From: DATBHW01 sp035307385
Lineage (GTDB): Bacteria > Chloroflexota > Ktedonobacteria > Ktedonobacterales > DATBGS01
Reading direction: 5' to 3'
DNA length: 64,000 nt
Assembly: GCA_035307385.1 (NCBI GenBank)
Contig: DATGID010000110.1
Location: 1-64,000 of the forward strand
Of this stretch, positions 16,292-25,082 are shown one piece after another. Position numbers and translations under genes: made by a program. The notes under the pieces are model-generated. The model ran no database searches. It was given only the letters and a program-made list of their open reading frames with translations, and was not told the DNA's origin. Each line of letters starts with the position of its first letter. The first letter of the stretch is position 1.

Positions 16292-17533
16292 TCACTGGCC
16301 TTTGTATTCCAGGATATACAGGCCAGCGTTGTAATCGGTCACATAGATCAGCCCTTCGCGGTCCACGAACACATCGCAGGTTTGAATCACCTGTTCGGTG
16401 TCGGGGCGCGGGTCGAAGAGGCGCGCAGGCGCGGGCGGCACGTAAAAGCCCACTTCTTCGGGCCGGAAGGGATTGCGGATATCGACGACGCGCACCCCGG
16501 CATTCTGATAGGTGGCAAAGATCAATTCGGAACTTTGGAACGAGCCGGGCCGGTTTTCGTGCAGGTTATGCGGGCCGAAGTGCCCACCCTTGTTGGGGTA
16601 ATCGTCTTCGGTTGGCGTGGGGAAGGTGGAGATGCTGACCGGGTTGGCTGGCTCGCGGATGTCGAAGACCCAGGTATATTTAAGCTGATCGATGATGCGC
16701 GGGGCGACAGCTTCATCGGCGACGACCAGCAGATCGCGGTCGGGCAAGGGCAGGCTGGTATGGGTACCACCGCCAAAGGGCGGGCACCAGTTGCGATGGG
16801 CGAGAAGTTGCGGTTTGGCCGGGTCACTCACATCGAGCACAGTCAGGCCGCCGTCGCGCCAGGAGCCATAGGCAGTGGTGCCGCTGACGATGGCGTGGTG
16901 CAGCGCGTATCGCCTGCCGGGGTGCCAGCTTGGCGCTTCGCCGCCGTCACGCCACATGCCAGGAATCCACCAGCGCCCGACTTCTTGGGGATGGGCCGGA
17001 TCGGCCATGTCGATGGTGATGAAGACGGCATCGGTGTAGCCCTTCAGAATTGCCGAGGCATAGGCGTAGCGCCCGCCGACATACCAGATGCGGTGCAGCC
17101 CAAAGCCATCCACAGGCATAAAGCCGATTTCGCGCGGCTGATCGGGCCGCGAAATATCGAAGACGCGCATGCCAGCCGAGAAGTTGAGCCGCTGGCCGCC
17201 GAAGGTATCTAAAAAGGGCTGGCTGTAGTATTCGGTTTTGTCGATCTTGATGTCTGGCGAATGGATGTTGACGGCATTGATGACGAGCAGCAGGTCTTCG
17301 TGGGCTTGCAGATGCAGCGACCAGGTGTTGGGCGGCGCGGGGATAAAGTTGACGGGTCGGGGACGTTTGGGGTCGCTGACATCGAGCACGGTCACGCCGT
17401 TGCTGAACATGTGGCCGATGTAGGCATGGCCTTTGTGGACCATGACCTGGACTCCATCGCCGCGCCCTCCTTGATCGGAATAGCTGACGAACTCAATGTT
17501 TTTGCGGGGCGCGTCGAGGGCTGGCTGGCTCAT
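16292..17533 (-). CDS. LVIVD-repeat beta-propeller protein
   Basis: A 413-residue protein made of LVIVD-type repeats, seen as VTVLDVSDPKRPRPVNFI, MRVFDISRPDQPREIGFM, LTVLDVSDPAKPQLLAH, and VRVVDIRNPFRPEEVGFYVP. These repeats build a beta-propeller. It lacks a signal peptide. GGHFGPHNLHENRP holds several His residues that could bind metal. The function of the family is unknown; some members sit beside choline or aromatic degradation genes, not the case here. The ATG at 17533 has AAAGGA nine bases upstream; the ATG at 17566 has none. Convergent with the membrane protein at 15020, only 15 bases apart. Confidence 0.8.
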   Translation of the reverse strand: MSQPALDAPRKNIEFVSYSDQGGRGDGVQVMVHKGHAYIGHMFSNGVTVLDVSDPKRPRPVNFIPAPPNTWSLHLQAHEDLLLVINAVNIHSPDIKIDKTEYYSQPFLDTFGGQRLNFSAGMRVFDISRPDQPREIGFMPVDGFGLHRIWYVGGRYAYASAILKGYTDAVFITIDMADPAHPQEVGRWWIPGMWRDGGEAPSWHPGRRYALHHAIVSGTTAYGSWRDGGLTVLDVSDPAKPQLLAHRNWCPPFGGGTHTSLPLPDRDLLVVADEAVAPRIIDQLKYTWVFDIREPANPVSISTFPTPTEDDYPNKGGHFGPHNLHENRPGSFQSSELIFATYQNAGVRVVDIRNPFRPEEVGFYVPPAPARLFDPRPDTEQVIQTCDVFVDREGLIYVTDYNAGLYILEYKGQ

Positions 17534-17667
17534 GGGGCTGTGTCCTTTCTGTGCAGAGGAGGTCATTGCTTCGCGCAGAGCGCCGGGGTTCGCTCTTTAG
17601 CATACCACGCGAGGCCAGCAGCGCATAAACCCATCCGGCGATTTGCATCGCCGGATGTTTCGGCCCG

Positions 17668-18387
17668 CTAATATACTACAACCGGCGTGCCGATGTCTGC
17701 CCAGGTATAGAGCCAGCGCATAAAGGCCAGTGGCGTTTCGACACAGCCATGCGAGCCGGTTTCCCAGGTGCCGTCGGAGTTCTGGTGCCAGACGTTGGTG
17801 CCGGGTCCGTAGTAGGTGCGCAGGCTATAGTCGTGCAAGAAAAAGTCGGTGCCCAGGAAACGCAGCGCGTAATGGACGAAGACGGGCGCGTAGTAGTAGG
17901 GACTGCCTGGCGGCCATTTGGAATAAAACATGACCGACTGCTGACGCTGAAGCACCGAATAGAAGCCGCGCGGGGTTTGCAGTTCGGGACGGCCTGTCGT
18001 CACGTAACTCCAGGTCAGCAGGGCATTCCCTTGATAGACATAGAGCGTCTGATTGTCGATGGAGACGAGCAGCGCCTTGCTCGGATGGCCCAGTTCGGCC
18101 AGAATCTGCGTTTGCTGCGCGCCCAGGCCAGGAGGCCGCGCGGCTATGGCGCGCGCATTTGCGGGCGGTGTGGGCGGTGTGGGCGGCGAGCCAGGGCCAG
18201 GCGTAGGCGGCGCGGGCCATTGAGCAACGCTGGTGTGGTTGGGCTGCGCGCTCGCCTGCGCCCGCCCTGTCGGCTGGAACACGACACCAGCAGCGCCCAC
18301 CAGCAGGAGGATGAGCAGCAGCCCCACGAGCCAGAGCGCGAGCGGCGGCACGCGCTTGCCCGGCAAAAGCCAGGTATCCGTCTTCAT
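17668..18387 (-). CDS. Membrane-anchored L,D-transpeptidase (YkuD domain)
   Basis: A 239-residue protein with an N-terminal membrane anchor (LALWLVGLLLILLLVGAAGV, about 15-36), a Pro-rich linker, and a YkuD catalytic domain from about 95. KALLVSIDNQTLYVYQGNAL is the usual domain start and GSHGCVETPLAFMRWLY carries the catalytic His and Cys. These enzymes cross-link or modify peptidoglycan outside the membrane. The ATG at 18387 fits the start of a typical cytoplasmic basic tip (MKTDTWLLPGKR). It is divergent from the fluoride-riboswitch-controlled antiporter. Confidence 0.88.
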   Translation of the reverse strand: MKTDTWLLPGKRVPPLALWLVGLLLILLLVGAAGVVFQPTGRAQASAQPNHTSVAQWPAPPTPGPGSPPTPPTPPANARAIAARPPGLGAQQTQILAELGHPSKALLVSIDNQTLYVYQGNALLTWSYVTTGRPELQTPRGFYSVLQRQQSVMFYSKWPPGSPYYYAPVFVHYALRFLGTDFFLHDYSLRTYYGPGTNVWHQNSDGTWETGSHGCVETPLAFMRWLYTWADIGTPVVVY

Positions 18388-18505
18388 CCGTCTTCTCTTC
18401 CTTGTCCAGAGAGCAGCAAGCTGTTCTGCGTCAGTATACAAGGAAATTGCTTGACGCAGGCAGAACCCTAACAACGCTGCCAAAAGTCCTACGTGGCCGA
18501 GAGCC

Positions 18506-18535
18506 TTGACAGAGCGGCCCTGCCCCTGCTATACT
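18506..18535 (+). promoter_or_regulatory. Strong sigma70-type promoter ahead of fluoride riboswitch
   Basis: Consensus TTGACA (18506-18511) and TATACT (18530-18535) separated by 18 bases. The predicted transcript begins near 18542, just before the fluoride aptamer. Confidence 0.75.
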
Positions 18536-18550
18536 CTTAGCGATACGACG

Positions 18551-18653
18551 AATGGCGATGAAGCTCGCCTGTTGCCTTCCGAGGCTGATAGCTTCTACCG
18601 GTTGGATGGGCGATAGGGAATAGCCCTATCTCGTCACTGGTGGAAGCTTTTTT
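18551..18653 (+). promoter_or_regulatory. Fluoride riboswitch (crcB motif) with terminator platform
   Basis: Bases 18554-18569 read GGCGATGAAGCTCGCC, the conserved first hairpin of the fluoride aptamer. A short P3 hairpin follows (GCCT 18574-18577 with AGGC 18582-18585), then CTGATAGCTTCTACC. The loop GAAGCT (18560-18565) pairs perfectly with AGCTTC (18590-18595), forming the pseudoknot that defines the class. The AGCTTC strand is also the start of a terminator stem, so fluoride binding should prevent termination and switch on the antiporter downstream. I recognised this from the known crystallised aptamer layout. Confidence 0.88.
18590..18653 (+). terminator. Riboswitch-controlled intrinsic terminator
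   Basis: AGCTTCTACCGGT (18590-18602) pairs with ACTGGTGGAAGCT (18636-18648) over 13 positions, with two G-U pairs. Six T residues (18648-18653) follow. An inner ATAGGG/CCCTAT stem extends it. The 5' arm overlaps the fluoride aptamer pseudoknot strand. Confidence 0.85.
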
Positions 18654-18762
18654 AGCGCCCTTCGTCGGGAATCCCGGCAGAAGCGGAGCCGGTTTCTCCA
18701 CCTCCCAGACCGCTCAGCCAACCAATCACATTACCCTGGTTGTATGAGAAAGGTTTGGACGT

Positions 18763-19980
18763 ATGCCCCTCTTTTCCCTCGCGCTTCCCAACCCCTATTT
18801 GATTGCCGCGTTCTGGATTGGCCTGACGTTTTGCGCCAGCCTGATCTCCATTCGCATCGGGCTTTCGGTGGCCCTGGTGGAGATTTTCATGGGCGTGCTG
18901 GCGGGCAATGTCCTGGGTTTGCAGACGAACACCTGGATTGACTTCATTGCCAGCTTTGGCAGCGTGCTGCTCACCTTCCTGGCGGGGGCCGAAATCGATC
19001 CGGCCTCGCTGCGCCAGCATCTGAAGGCCAGCCTGTCGCTGGGCATCGCGGCGTTTCTGGCTCCGGTGCTGGGGGTGTTTGCCATCGCGTTCTGGGTGGC
19101 CCATTGGAACCTGCACGCCGCCGAGATTGCGGGCATCGCGCTTTCCACCACCTCGGTGGCCGTGGTCTTTGCCGTGATGATCGAAACGGGCCTGAACCGC
19201 ACCGAAATAGGCAAAGTAATTCTTGCCGCCTGCTTTGTCAACGACCTGGGGACGGTGCTGGCGCTGGGCATTCTCTTCGCCAACTATAACTGGCTGCTGG
19301 TGCTGTTCATTGTCGCGACGGTAGCGGCGCTGCCGTTCCTGCCCGGGCTGACTCGTCTGTTGATGCGCAGGGTGGGCGGGCGCGTCAGCGAGCCAGAGAT
19401 CAAGTTCTTGTTTCTGGTGCTGATGCTGCTGGGCGGCCTGGCAGCCGTCGCCAACAGCGAGGCGGTGCTGCCCGCGTATGTGATCGGGCTGGTGGTGGCC
19501 GGAGTCTTCAGCCATGACCGCGCACTGGTGGAGCGCATGCGCGCCATCGCTTTTGCCTTCTTGACGCCGTTTTTCTTCATCAAAGCCGGGCTGTTGATCT
19601 CGGTGCCCCAGTTGGCGACGCTGGCCGGTGCCGGGCTGGTGGTGCTGTTCTTTGTCGCCAAGATGCTGACCAAAGCGGTGGGCGTGCGGCCCCTGACGGG
19701 CATCTTCGGCATGTCCAACCGCACCGGCAATTATACGCTGATGTTGATGTCAACTGGCCTGACGTTTGGCTCGATCTCGGCGCTGTTTGGCCTGACCAAT
19801 CACTACATTACCAGCTTCCAGTATTCGGTGCTGGTGACGGTGGTGATTATGAGCGCGGTGATCCCGACGGTGATTGCGCAAACCTTCTTCCATCCGAAGG
19901 ATGCGTTCAAACACGAGGTGACCTCGGCGGAAGCTGCCTTGATGCAAGAGGAAGAGGAGGCGGCTGGCGCGCTGGAGTGA
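18763..19980 (+). CDS. CPA2-type cation/proton antiporter under fluoride control
   Basis: A 405-residue integral membrane protein with about 11-12 helices, of the KefB/NhaS type of monovalent cation:proton antiporter. Family signs are FLAGAEIDPASLRQ, AGIALSTTSVAVVFAVMIE, and CFVNDLGTVLALG, in which an Asn-Asp pair marks the ion site (associated with electroneutral exchange in the wider family). No C-terminal nucleotide-binding domain is present. AAAGG lies nine bases before the ATG. The fluoride riboswitch upstream suggests induction by fluoride; antiporters are known riboswitch partners, perhaps to handle the proton load as HF enters. Direct fluoride export is less likely. It is followed by a small zinc-ribbon gene after 14 bases. 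Confidence 0.85.
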   Translation: MPLFSLALPNPYLIAAFWIGLTFCASLISIRIGLSVALVEIFMGVLAGNVLGLQTNTWIDFIASFGSVLLTFLAGAEIDPASLRQHLKASLSLGIAAFLAPVLGVFAIAFWVAHWNLHAAEIAGIALSTTSVAVVFAVMIETGLNRTEIGKVILAACFVNDLGTVLALGILFANYNWLLVLFIVATVAALPFLPGLTRLLMRRVGGRVSEPEIKFLFLVLMLLGGLAAVANSEAVLPAYVIGLVVAGVFSHDRALVERMRAIAFAFLTPFFFIKAGLLISVPQLATLAGAGLVVLFFVAKMLTKAVGVRPLTGIFGMSNRTGNYTLMLMSTGLTFGSISALFGLTNHYITSFQYSVLVTVVIMSAVIPTVIAQTFFHPKDAFKHEVTSAEAALMQEEEEAAGALE

Positions 19981-19994
19981 AAGGAGCAGCACGT

Positions 19995-20426
19995 ATGCTG
20001 TGCGCACTCTGTGACCAGGATGACCATATCATGCAGGCGATTGCCGTCTGTCGGCGCTGTGGCGCTGGCGCTTGCCGGGCACACGCCACTCTGTTCTGCT
20101 ATCCAGGCGCGCCTGGCGGGATGCTGGGAATGAGTCCGCCAAGGCGCGAGTACGTCTGTCAGTTGTGCGTGCAGGATACGGTTCGGAAGCCTGCCGGGCA
20201 GCGTGTCATCGGGGCGTCGGATGCCGTGCTGCCCGATGCCGAGTCGCTCATTCGGGCGGCGGAAGCGCTGCTTGTTGGGCAGCGGCAGCCGCTTGTCGCT
20301 CGGATTGGGCAGCATTGGCGCAAATGGTGGCAGGCAAGGCTTCTTCGAGTGCTGCCGGGGCTGGCGAGGCAAAAGGTCCGCCAGCCCCGCTCGCTGGACG
20401 ACCCGGCAGGGCGTCATGTCGGGTGA
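19995..20426 (+). CDS. DUF2180-like Cys-rich zinc-binding protein
   Basis: A 143-residue protein whose N-terminal 65 residues carry four Cys pairs or His ligands: MLCALCDQDD, VCRRCGAGACRAHAT, and YVCQLCVQD. This is a treble-clef or ribbon arrangement resembling DUF2180 proteins, of unknown role. The C-terminal half is basic. AAAGGAG lies nine bases before the ATG at 19995. It starts 14 bases after the antiporter stop, so it probably belongs to the fluoride-controlled transcript, though this needs transcript data. Confidence 0.72.
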   Translation: MLCALCDQDDHIMQAIAVCRRCGAGACRAHATLFCYPGAPGGMLGMSPPRREYVCQLCVQDTVRKPAGQRVIGASDAVLPDAESLIRAAEALLVGQRQPLVARIGQHWRKWWQARLLRVLPGLARQKVRQPRSLDDPAGRHVG

Positions 20427-20538
20427 GCAAAAAGCGGCAAGACTTGCCAGGGTGTCCAGTTGGGGTGGGTTGGTGCGGTAGAGATAATGAGGGAGGGAAT
20501 GGATACTTCTCTCATGATGCTGGATGAAAGAGTAGAGC

Positions 20539-21111
20539 ATGCCGGAGCCGAGCCGCCCGCTTTCCCTGGTAGAGTTTAGCCCGCTGGTCGAGCGCTACCA
20601 GCGGGAACTGTATGTCTTTCTGCGCGGGCTGGTGACGCACCCTGAGCAGGCGCGCGATCTGCTTCAGGATACCTTTTGCGATGCGTGGCGCGCGGCCCGG
20701 CGCGGCGCTGCGCCGCTCGTGGTGGGCGGCGCGCACGAGGAGATTCGGCGCTGGCTCTTTCATGCGGCCTATTGTCGGGCGATTTCCGTGCTACGTCGGC
20801 GCCGACTGATTCGCTGGGAATCGCTGGATGAACGGATGGCGATAGATGATGAAGCGCTGGGCAATCTGTCCTCGTTCGAGGACCAGGTGGCGGAACATGA
20901 CGCGCTGTATGCGGCGCTGGGTGATCTGACGCCGCGCGATGCAAGTTGCTTGCTGCTGATGGTGGTGCAGGGCTTTACCGCTGCCGAAACCGCCCAGATT
21001 CTGGGCGATTCGCCTCAGGCTATCGCTAAACGTCTTTCTCGTGCGAAGCGTCGATTACTGGACGCCTACCTTGCCCACGAGGCCGCGTCTGAGGAGCGCT
21101 TACCCCGATGA
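20539..21111 (+). CDS. ECF-type RNA polymerase sigma factor
   Basis: A 190-residue sigma-70 family factor of the extracytoplasmic-function type. Region 2 spans about 13-90, with EQARDLLQDTFCDAWRAARR (2.1-2.2) and WLFHAAYCRAISVLRRRR (2.4). Region 4 is about 125-180, with LGDLTPRDASCLLLMVVQGF, TAAETAQILGDSPQAIAKRL and SRAKRRLL. The stop overlaps the start of the next gene in ATGA, so the two are translationally coupled, as is usual for a sigma and its anti-sigma. An acidic stretch between regions 2 and 4 is typical. Cognate promoters are not visible. Confidence 0.87.
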   Translation: MPEPSRPLSLVEFSPLVERYQRELYVFLRGLVTHPEQARDLLQDTFCDAWRAARRGAAPLVVGGAHEEIRRWLFHAAYCRAISVLRRRRLIRWESLDERMAIDDEALGNLSSFEDQVAEHDALYAALGDLTPRDASCLLLMVVQGFTAAETAQILGDSPQAIAKRLSRAKRRLLDAYLAHEAASEERLPR

Positions 21112-22868
21112 ATAGCAGAGATTCGCTTTCAGATTCGCGCCCAGGCCCGGCGTGCGCTGCGTTTGCGCCGCTGCTTCCGCTGGTGTCGCATCATCTGCTG
21201 GAGCCAGAGGAAGCCCAACGGCTGGAGGCGCATGTGGCCGACTGCGCGCACTGCGAGGCCAGGCTGGCCGCGTATGATCGGCTGGATGGCGCGCTGCGCC
21301 AGCGCTTTGGGCAGGTGGTTGGTCCCCTACTCCAAAGCGAGGATATTGTGAAACACATAGAAGATCAGGAAAAAGCTGGCGCGGATGCGCTGCCAGCCGT
21401 CACGTTGGTTGCTGAGACGCCGGTTTCATTGCTGCGCCAGCGTAGGAGGCCGCGCCGCGCGATCTCCTGGGTGGGTGCGATTGCCGCTGTGCTGCTGATT
21501 GCGTTGGTTACGACGGCGCTGGTTGCCAGCCGCCATCCCCTGGCAACAGGGCAGAATACCGCCAATACGAGCACAACGCCAGGGCTGCCGTCGGTGGCTC
21601 CCGCGTCCGGCGTCTATTTCAGCGCCGAAACCGCTGGCCCGCCAGCGCACACGTTTCTCTACGCGCTAAATCCGACGGATGGTTCGGTGCGCTGGCATAT
21701 CCCGATGCCCACTGGCCCTTCGATTACGATTACGCCAGTGCAGGTCGATCACTACGTGCTTTATGTGCTGGAGCAGGATTTGGGAACGGCCAGCCCAACG
21801 AAAGGGGCCACTCCACAGACGCGCGGGGCTAGCGCGACGATCAATGCCGTTTCTGCCTTCCAGACCAGTAACGGCAAGGGGATCTGGCATACTCCGCTTG
21901 CCAATGTGCCAATGTCCTTCTTGGAAGCTGATGGGGTCTTGTATATTGGGACAAACAACGGCGGCCTCTACGCGTTGAACGCCAGCGATGGCGCGGTCAG
22001 GTGGCATATCAACACTGGCGCGATACTGGATGATATGCAGGTGGTTGACGGGCTGATTTATGGCGGCGTCTATCATAGCATTGGTAACAATGTGATGACG
22101 GGCGATCTGGTGGCGCTCAATACCAGCGATGGCTCGGTGAAGTGGCGTTTCCCGCTGCAAGGCGATGCGGAAACCATCCAGGTCAGCAATGGTCGGCTGG
22201 CGGTGGTCGATACGCAGGTGACCTCTGACCAGAACAATGGGGTCAAGATTCGCCAGTGGTTGTCTGTGCTCAACGCCAGCACCGGCGCGGTGGAGTGGCG
22301 CTATGCGGGCGACCCTTCGACGCTGGGCAGCGCTTTTCTGGAGCAGGACAGCGTGTATGTCACGGTGCTGGCTGGCCCTGGCAAAGAGGCGCCCGCTATC
22401 GGCTTGCAGGCGCTGGACGCCAGTAACGGCTCGGTGCGCTGGCAGAAGTCGTATGCCATCACCAGCCTGCTGCGACCGGACCAGGGATTGGCCGGCGGAA
22501 AGGTCTACCTGACGACTCAAGACAACACACTCTATGCTCTGAACGCTCAAGATGGCTCGGAAGCCTGGCACGTCAATCTCGGCGCTGGCACCTTTCTTCA
22601 AAGGCAGGTTGGTGGAATGCTCTATGTGAGCGCTCCTACAGCCGTCTATGGGCTGAATGCTGCCAATGGAGCAAAGCTGTGGCAGTATCACATGGGCGAT
22701 GGAGGATATATCGTCAGCGCCGATAGCCGGGCGGTCTATGGGATTAACAAGCCAACGAGCGCTCAGGACCACTGGGTGCAGCAGCTTTTTGCCATCAATG
22801 CCAGCACCGGCAATCTGCTGTGGCACTACGACACAACGTCTCCGATGGTTATCCTAATGATCGGCTAA
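21108..22868 (+). CDS. Membrane anti-sigma factor with PQQ-type beta-propeller ectodomain
   Basis: A 586-residue protein. The N-terminus has a zinc-binding anti-sigma motif, His-x3-Cys-x2-Cys in EAHVADCAHCEARL (about 42-55). A membrane helix (ISWVGAIAAVLLIALVTTAL, about 118-138) follows. The outer part, from about 160 to the end, is a beta-propeller of PQQ-like repeats, each with variants of YALNASDGAVRWH. No PQQ-dependent catalytic residues stand out. It overlaps the ECF sigma gene by four bases. I infer that the propeller senses an extracellular signal and the cytoplasmic zinc domain holds the sigma factor. Confidence 0.83.
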   Translation: MNSRDSLSDSRPGPACAAFAPLLPLVSHHLLEPEEAQRLEAHVADCAHCEARLAAYDRLDGALRQRFGQVVGPLLQSEDIVKHIEDQEKAGADALPAVTLVAETPVSLLRQRRRPRRAISWVGAIAAVLLIALVTTALVASRHPLATGQNTANTSTTPGLPSVAPASGVYFSAETAGPPAHTFLYALNPTDGSVRWHIPMPTGPSITITPVQVDHYVLYVLEQDLGTASPTKGATPQTRGASATINAVSAFQTSNGKGIWHTPLANVPMSFLEADGVLYIGTNNGGLYALNASDGAVRWHINTGAILDDMQVVDGLIYGGVYHSIGNNVMTGDLVALNTSDGSVKWRFPLQGDAETIQVSNGRLAVVDTQVTSDQNNGVKIRQWLSVLNASTGAVEWRYAGDPSTLGSAFLEQDSVYVTVLAGPGKEAPAIGLQALDASNGSVRWQKSYAITSLLRPDQGLAGGKVYLTTQDNTLYALNAQDGSEAWHVNLGAGTFLQRQVGGMLYVSAPTAVYGLNAANGAKLWQYHMGDGGYIVSADSRAVYGINKPTSAQDHWVQQLFAINASTGNLLWHYDTTSPMVILMIG

Positions 22869-22989
22869 AAACGCGGCCCTCCCTGGAGCAGCGCCTTGCA
22901 TACAGCAGAGCTGTCTGGTACAATGCGCGGCAGCCGGACGCCAAAGCGCGCATCTGGACCAGCACCTCGCTGCTTGCAAGGAGAACCGC

Positions 22990-24567
22990 ATGGAACCTGA
23001 GGAAGAACAAGGAACGACCCCTCCCACGGAAGAAGCGCCAGCCGACGCTTCTTCCGCTGCGTTGTCTGCGCCCGTGGCAACGCTTCCCACACCCGGCAGA
23101 GCGCGGCGCATTCGTCCCTGGGCACTGGTGATTGCTGGCGCGCTGGTGGTTGTGCTGATCGCGACCACGCTGATTGTCGTCCACCAGACCGCCAATTCGA
23201 CCAACACGGGAACGTCAGCGGCGTCGGTGCCATCCGGTTTGAGCATCTATGGCCTGACCCAGCCAGTCGCCCCGCTGGGCAACCCCCTCCCCTTTGACAA
23301 CGCCCGCGCTGCCACGGCGCAAGGCGACAGCGGCAGCGTTTTTGCGCTCAACGCGGCAGATGGCAGACTGCGTTGGGACTATAAAACCTCGGATGGGGTG
23401 GAAGACGGGCAGATTGTGGCGAACGGTGTTTTGTACACTGGCTCAAGCAATGGCAGCGTCTATGCGTTTGACGCTGGCACCGGCAAGGTGCTCTGGAGCG
23501 TCAAGCTGCTCGAGCAGTCAGTGGTTGGGCAGGTAGTGGATGGGGTGGTCTATGCCTGGTCTTCGGCTGGGGCAGAGAACAGCCAGGGGAATGTGTACGC
23601 GCTGGATGCCAGGAGCGGCAAGCAACTCTGGCAATTTGCCAATGGCGGCGGCGTGGACCTGGTTGCTGACGGCACGGTCTATGTGGGGTCGGCTGGCGAC
23701 CCGTCGCAAACAGCAGGAACGATCTACGCGCTGAACGCCAGCACCGGGGCGGAACGCTGGCATTTTCAGGGGCAGGGCAGTCTTTCCACGCAGCGCGCGG
23801 CTGACGGCCAGGTCTATGTGATTGGCTTGCAAGCGGTTGACCCTTCAGATACGAACTTGTTTGGCTTCCAGGCGACCCTTTCTGTGTTGGACGCCAGCAC
23901 CGGCACGCTGCGCTGGTCGTATCCCAAGCAGCCCGATGGCAATCTGTCGCTGGTGGACGTGGAAAACGGCATGGTCTATCTGTATATCACCAACAGTTCG
24001 GCAGAGGCAAACATATCGGATAGCCTGGTGGCCTTGAATGCCACTGATGGAGCGTTGCGCTGGGAAACGGGCTTCTCGCTGGTGGCATTTCCGGCAGGCA
24101 GCGGGACAACAACGTCCTCCTTCCTGATTGGTGGCTTACCCCCTGCTTTGCTCAGCGATGGCGCGATCTATGTCGGCAGCCAGAACGACCCCATCGCGGC
24201 CTACAACGCCAGCACTGGCGCGCCGCTGTGGAGCAATCTCCAGCTTGAGAGCGATACCGGGCAAGGGTTGACGCTGGATATGGTGGCGGATGGGGTGGTC
24301 TATCTGGATGCGGTTGGCGAGTCGGCGAGCCTGGGCCTGTACGCGCTGGATGCCCATACCGGCAGGTTGCTCTGGAAACGGCTGGGAAAGTTCTTGACGG
24401 TGGGGGCAGTGGTTGACGGCGTGGTCTATGCCGCTTCGGTGGATATGGGGCCACCCTTCACGCCCAAGGCCGACGATAACAGCGTGGTGGCGCTGGACGC
24501 CACCACCGGCGCGGTTCGCTGGAGCTATAGTCTGGGGCAGGAGACGGCAAACATCACGGTCCAATAG
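22990..24567 (+). CDS. Membrane-anchored PQQ-like beta-propeller protein
   Basis: A 525-residue protein. A short cytoplasmic Glu/Pro/Ala-rich segment precedes a membrane helix (PWALVIAGALVVVLIATTLI, about 38-58). The remainder is an extracellular PQQ-like propeller with at least seven repeats, such as VFALNAADGRLRWDYKTSDG, VYAFDAGTGKVLWSVKL, and YALDARSGKQLWQFANGGG. It resembles the ectodomain of the anti-sigma protein just upstream but lacks the zinc motif. AAGGAG is six bases ahead of the ATG. The stop codon touches the arm of a 28-bp terminator stem. Function unknown; perhaps a cell-surface binding or scaffold protein. Confidence 0.8.
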   Translation: MEPEEEQGTTPPTEEAPADASSAALSAPVATLPTPGRARRIRPWALVIAGALVVVLIATTLIVVHQTANSTNTGTSAASVPSGLSIYGLTQPVAPLGNPLPFDNARAATAQGDSGSVFALNAADGRLRWDYKTSDGVEDGQIVANGVLYTGSSNGSVYAFDAGTGKVLWSVKLLEQSVVGQVVDGVVYAWSSAGAENSQGNVYALDARSGKQLWQFANGGGVDLVADGTVYVGSAGDPSQTAGTIYALNASTGAERWHFQGQGSLSTQRAADGQVYVIGLQAVDPSDTNLFGFQATLSVLDASTGTLRWSYPKQPDGNLSLVDVENGMVYLYITNSSAEANISDSLVALNATDGALRWETGFSLVAFPAGSGTTTSSFLIGGLPPALLSDGAIYVGSQNDPIAAYNASTGAPLWSNLQLESDTGQGLTLDMVADGVVYLDAVGESASLGLYALDAHTGRLLWKRLGKFLTVGAVVDGVVYAASVDMGPPFTPKADDNSVVALDATTGAVRWSYSLGQETANITVQ

Positions 24568-24640
24568 GGAGGCAACCAGGCCCAGCCAGCGCAAACATTT
24601 GCTTGCGCTGGCTGGGCCTGGTTGCCTCCCTGATGTTTTT
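24567..24640 (+). terminator. Very strong intrinsic terminator (28-bp perfect stem)
   Basis: 24567-24594 and 24603-24630 are perfect inverted repeats of 28 bases around an eight-base loop, followed within ten bases by five T residues (24636-24640). The left arm starts at the last base of the propeller stop codon. Confidence 0.85.
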
Positions 24641-24782
24641 CGGGAGCATCCTGGCAGCTAAATTGCGTCTCCTGGGTTCTGGTTGCCATCACTCCAAAGT
24701 GTGTGCCTCACGGCAAAGAGGCAGAGACGCCACGTAGAAGATGAGAAAGAATCAGGAGGAAGCACCAGAAAGAAGGCTACCC

Positions 24783-25082
24783 ATGACGACCTTGAAAGCC
24801 GCCCTTGAGGAAGTGGCTGGTCTTGGGCCAGGCTACCTGATCTCTGACCACGGCGCTTATTGGCTTGCCGATGATATGCTGATGCTGCTGGAGCGTGACG
24901 CGCCAGAACGGCTGTCGTACTCCGCTTCCCTGGTTGTACCAGACATCAATGGGGACGGGGCGATCTATGCAACCGAGGAAGCGTACATAGCCGCCAGCGC
25001 GATACCTCTTTATCGCGTTCACCGCCTCACCCATACGCCCTCACCCTACGAGTTCCCTGAGACGCAGGAACAGCAGCTTTAG
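24783..25082 (+). CDS. Small hypothetical protein, 99 aa
   Basis: A 99-residue soluble protein (MTTLKAALEEVAGLGPGYLI). It contains the acidic stretch VVPDINGDGAIYATEEAYI, whose DINGDG resembles an EF-hand-like calcium loop but does not meet the full pattern. I do not recognise the family. I use the ATG at 24783 (GAAGG seven bases upstream); an in-frame ATG at 24741 has a weaker site. It sits alone between the large terminator and a second hairpin. Confidence 0.6.
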   Translation: MTTLKAALEEVAGLGPGYLISDHGAYWLADDMLMLLERDAPERLSYSASLVVPDINGDGAIYATEEAYIAASAIPLYRVHRLTHTPSPYEFPETQEQQL

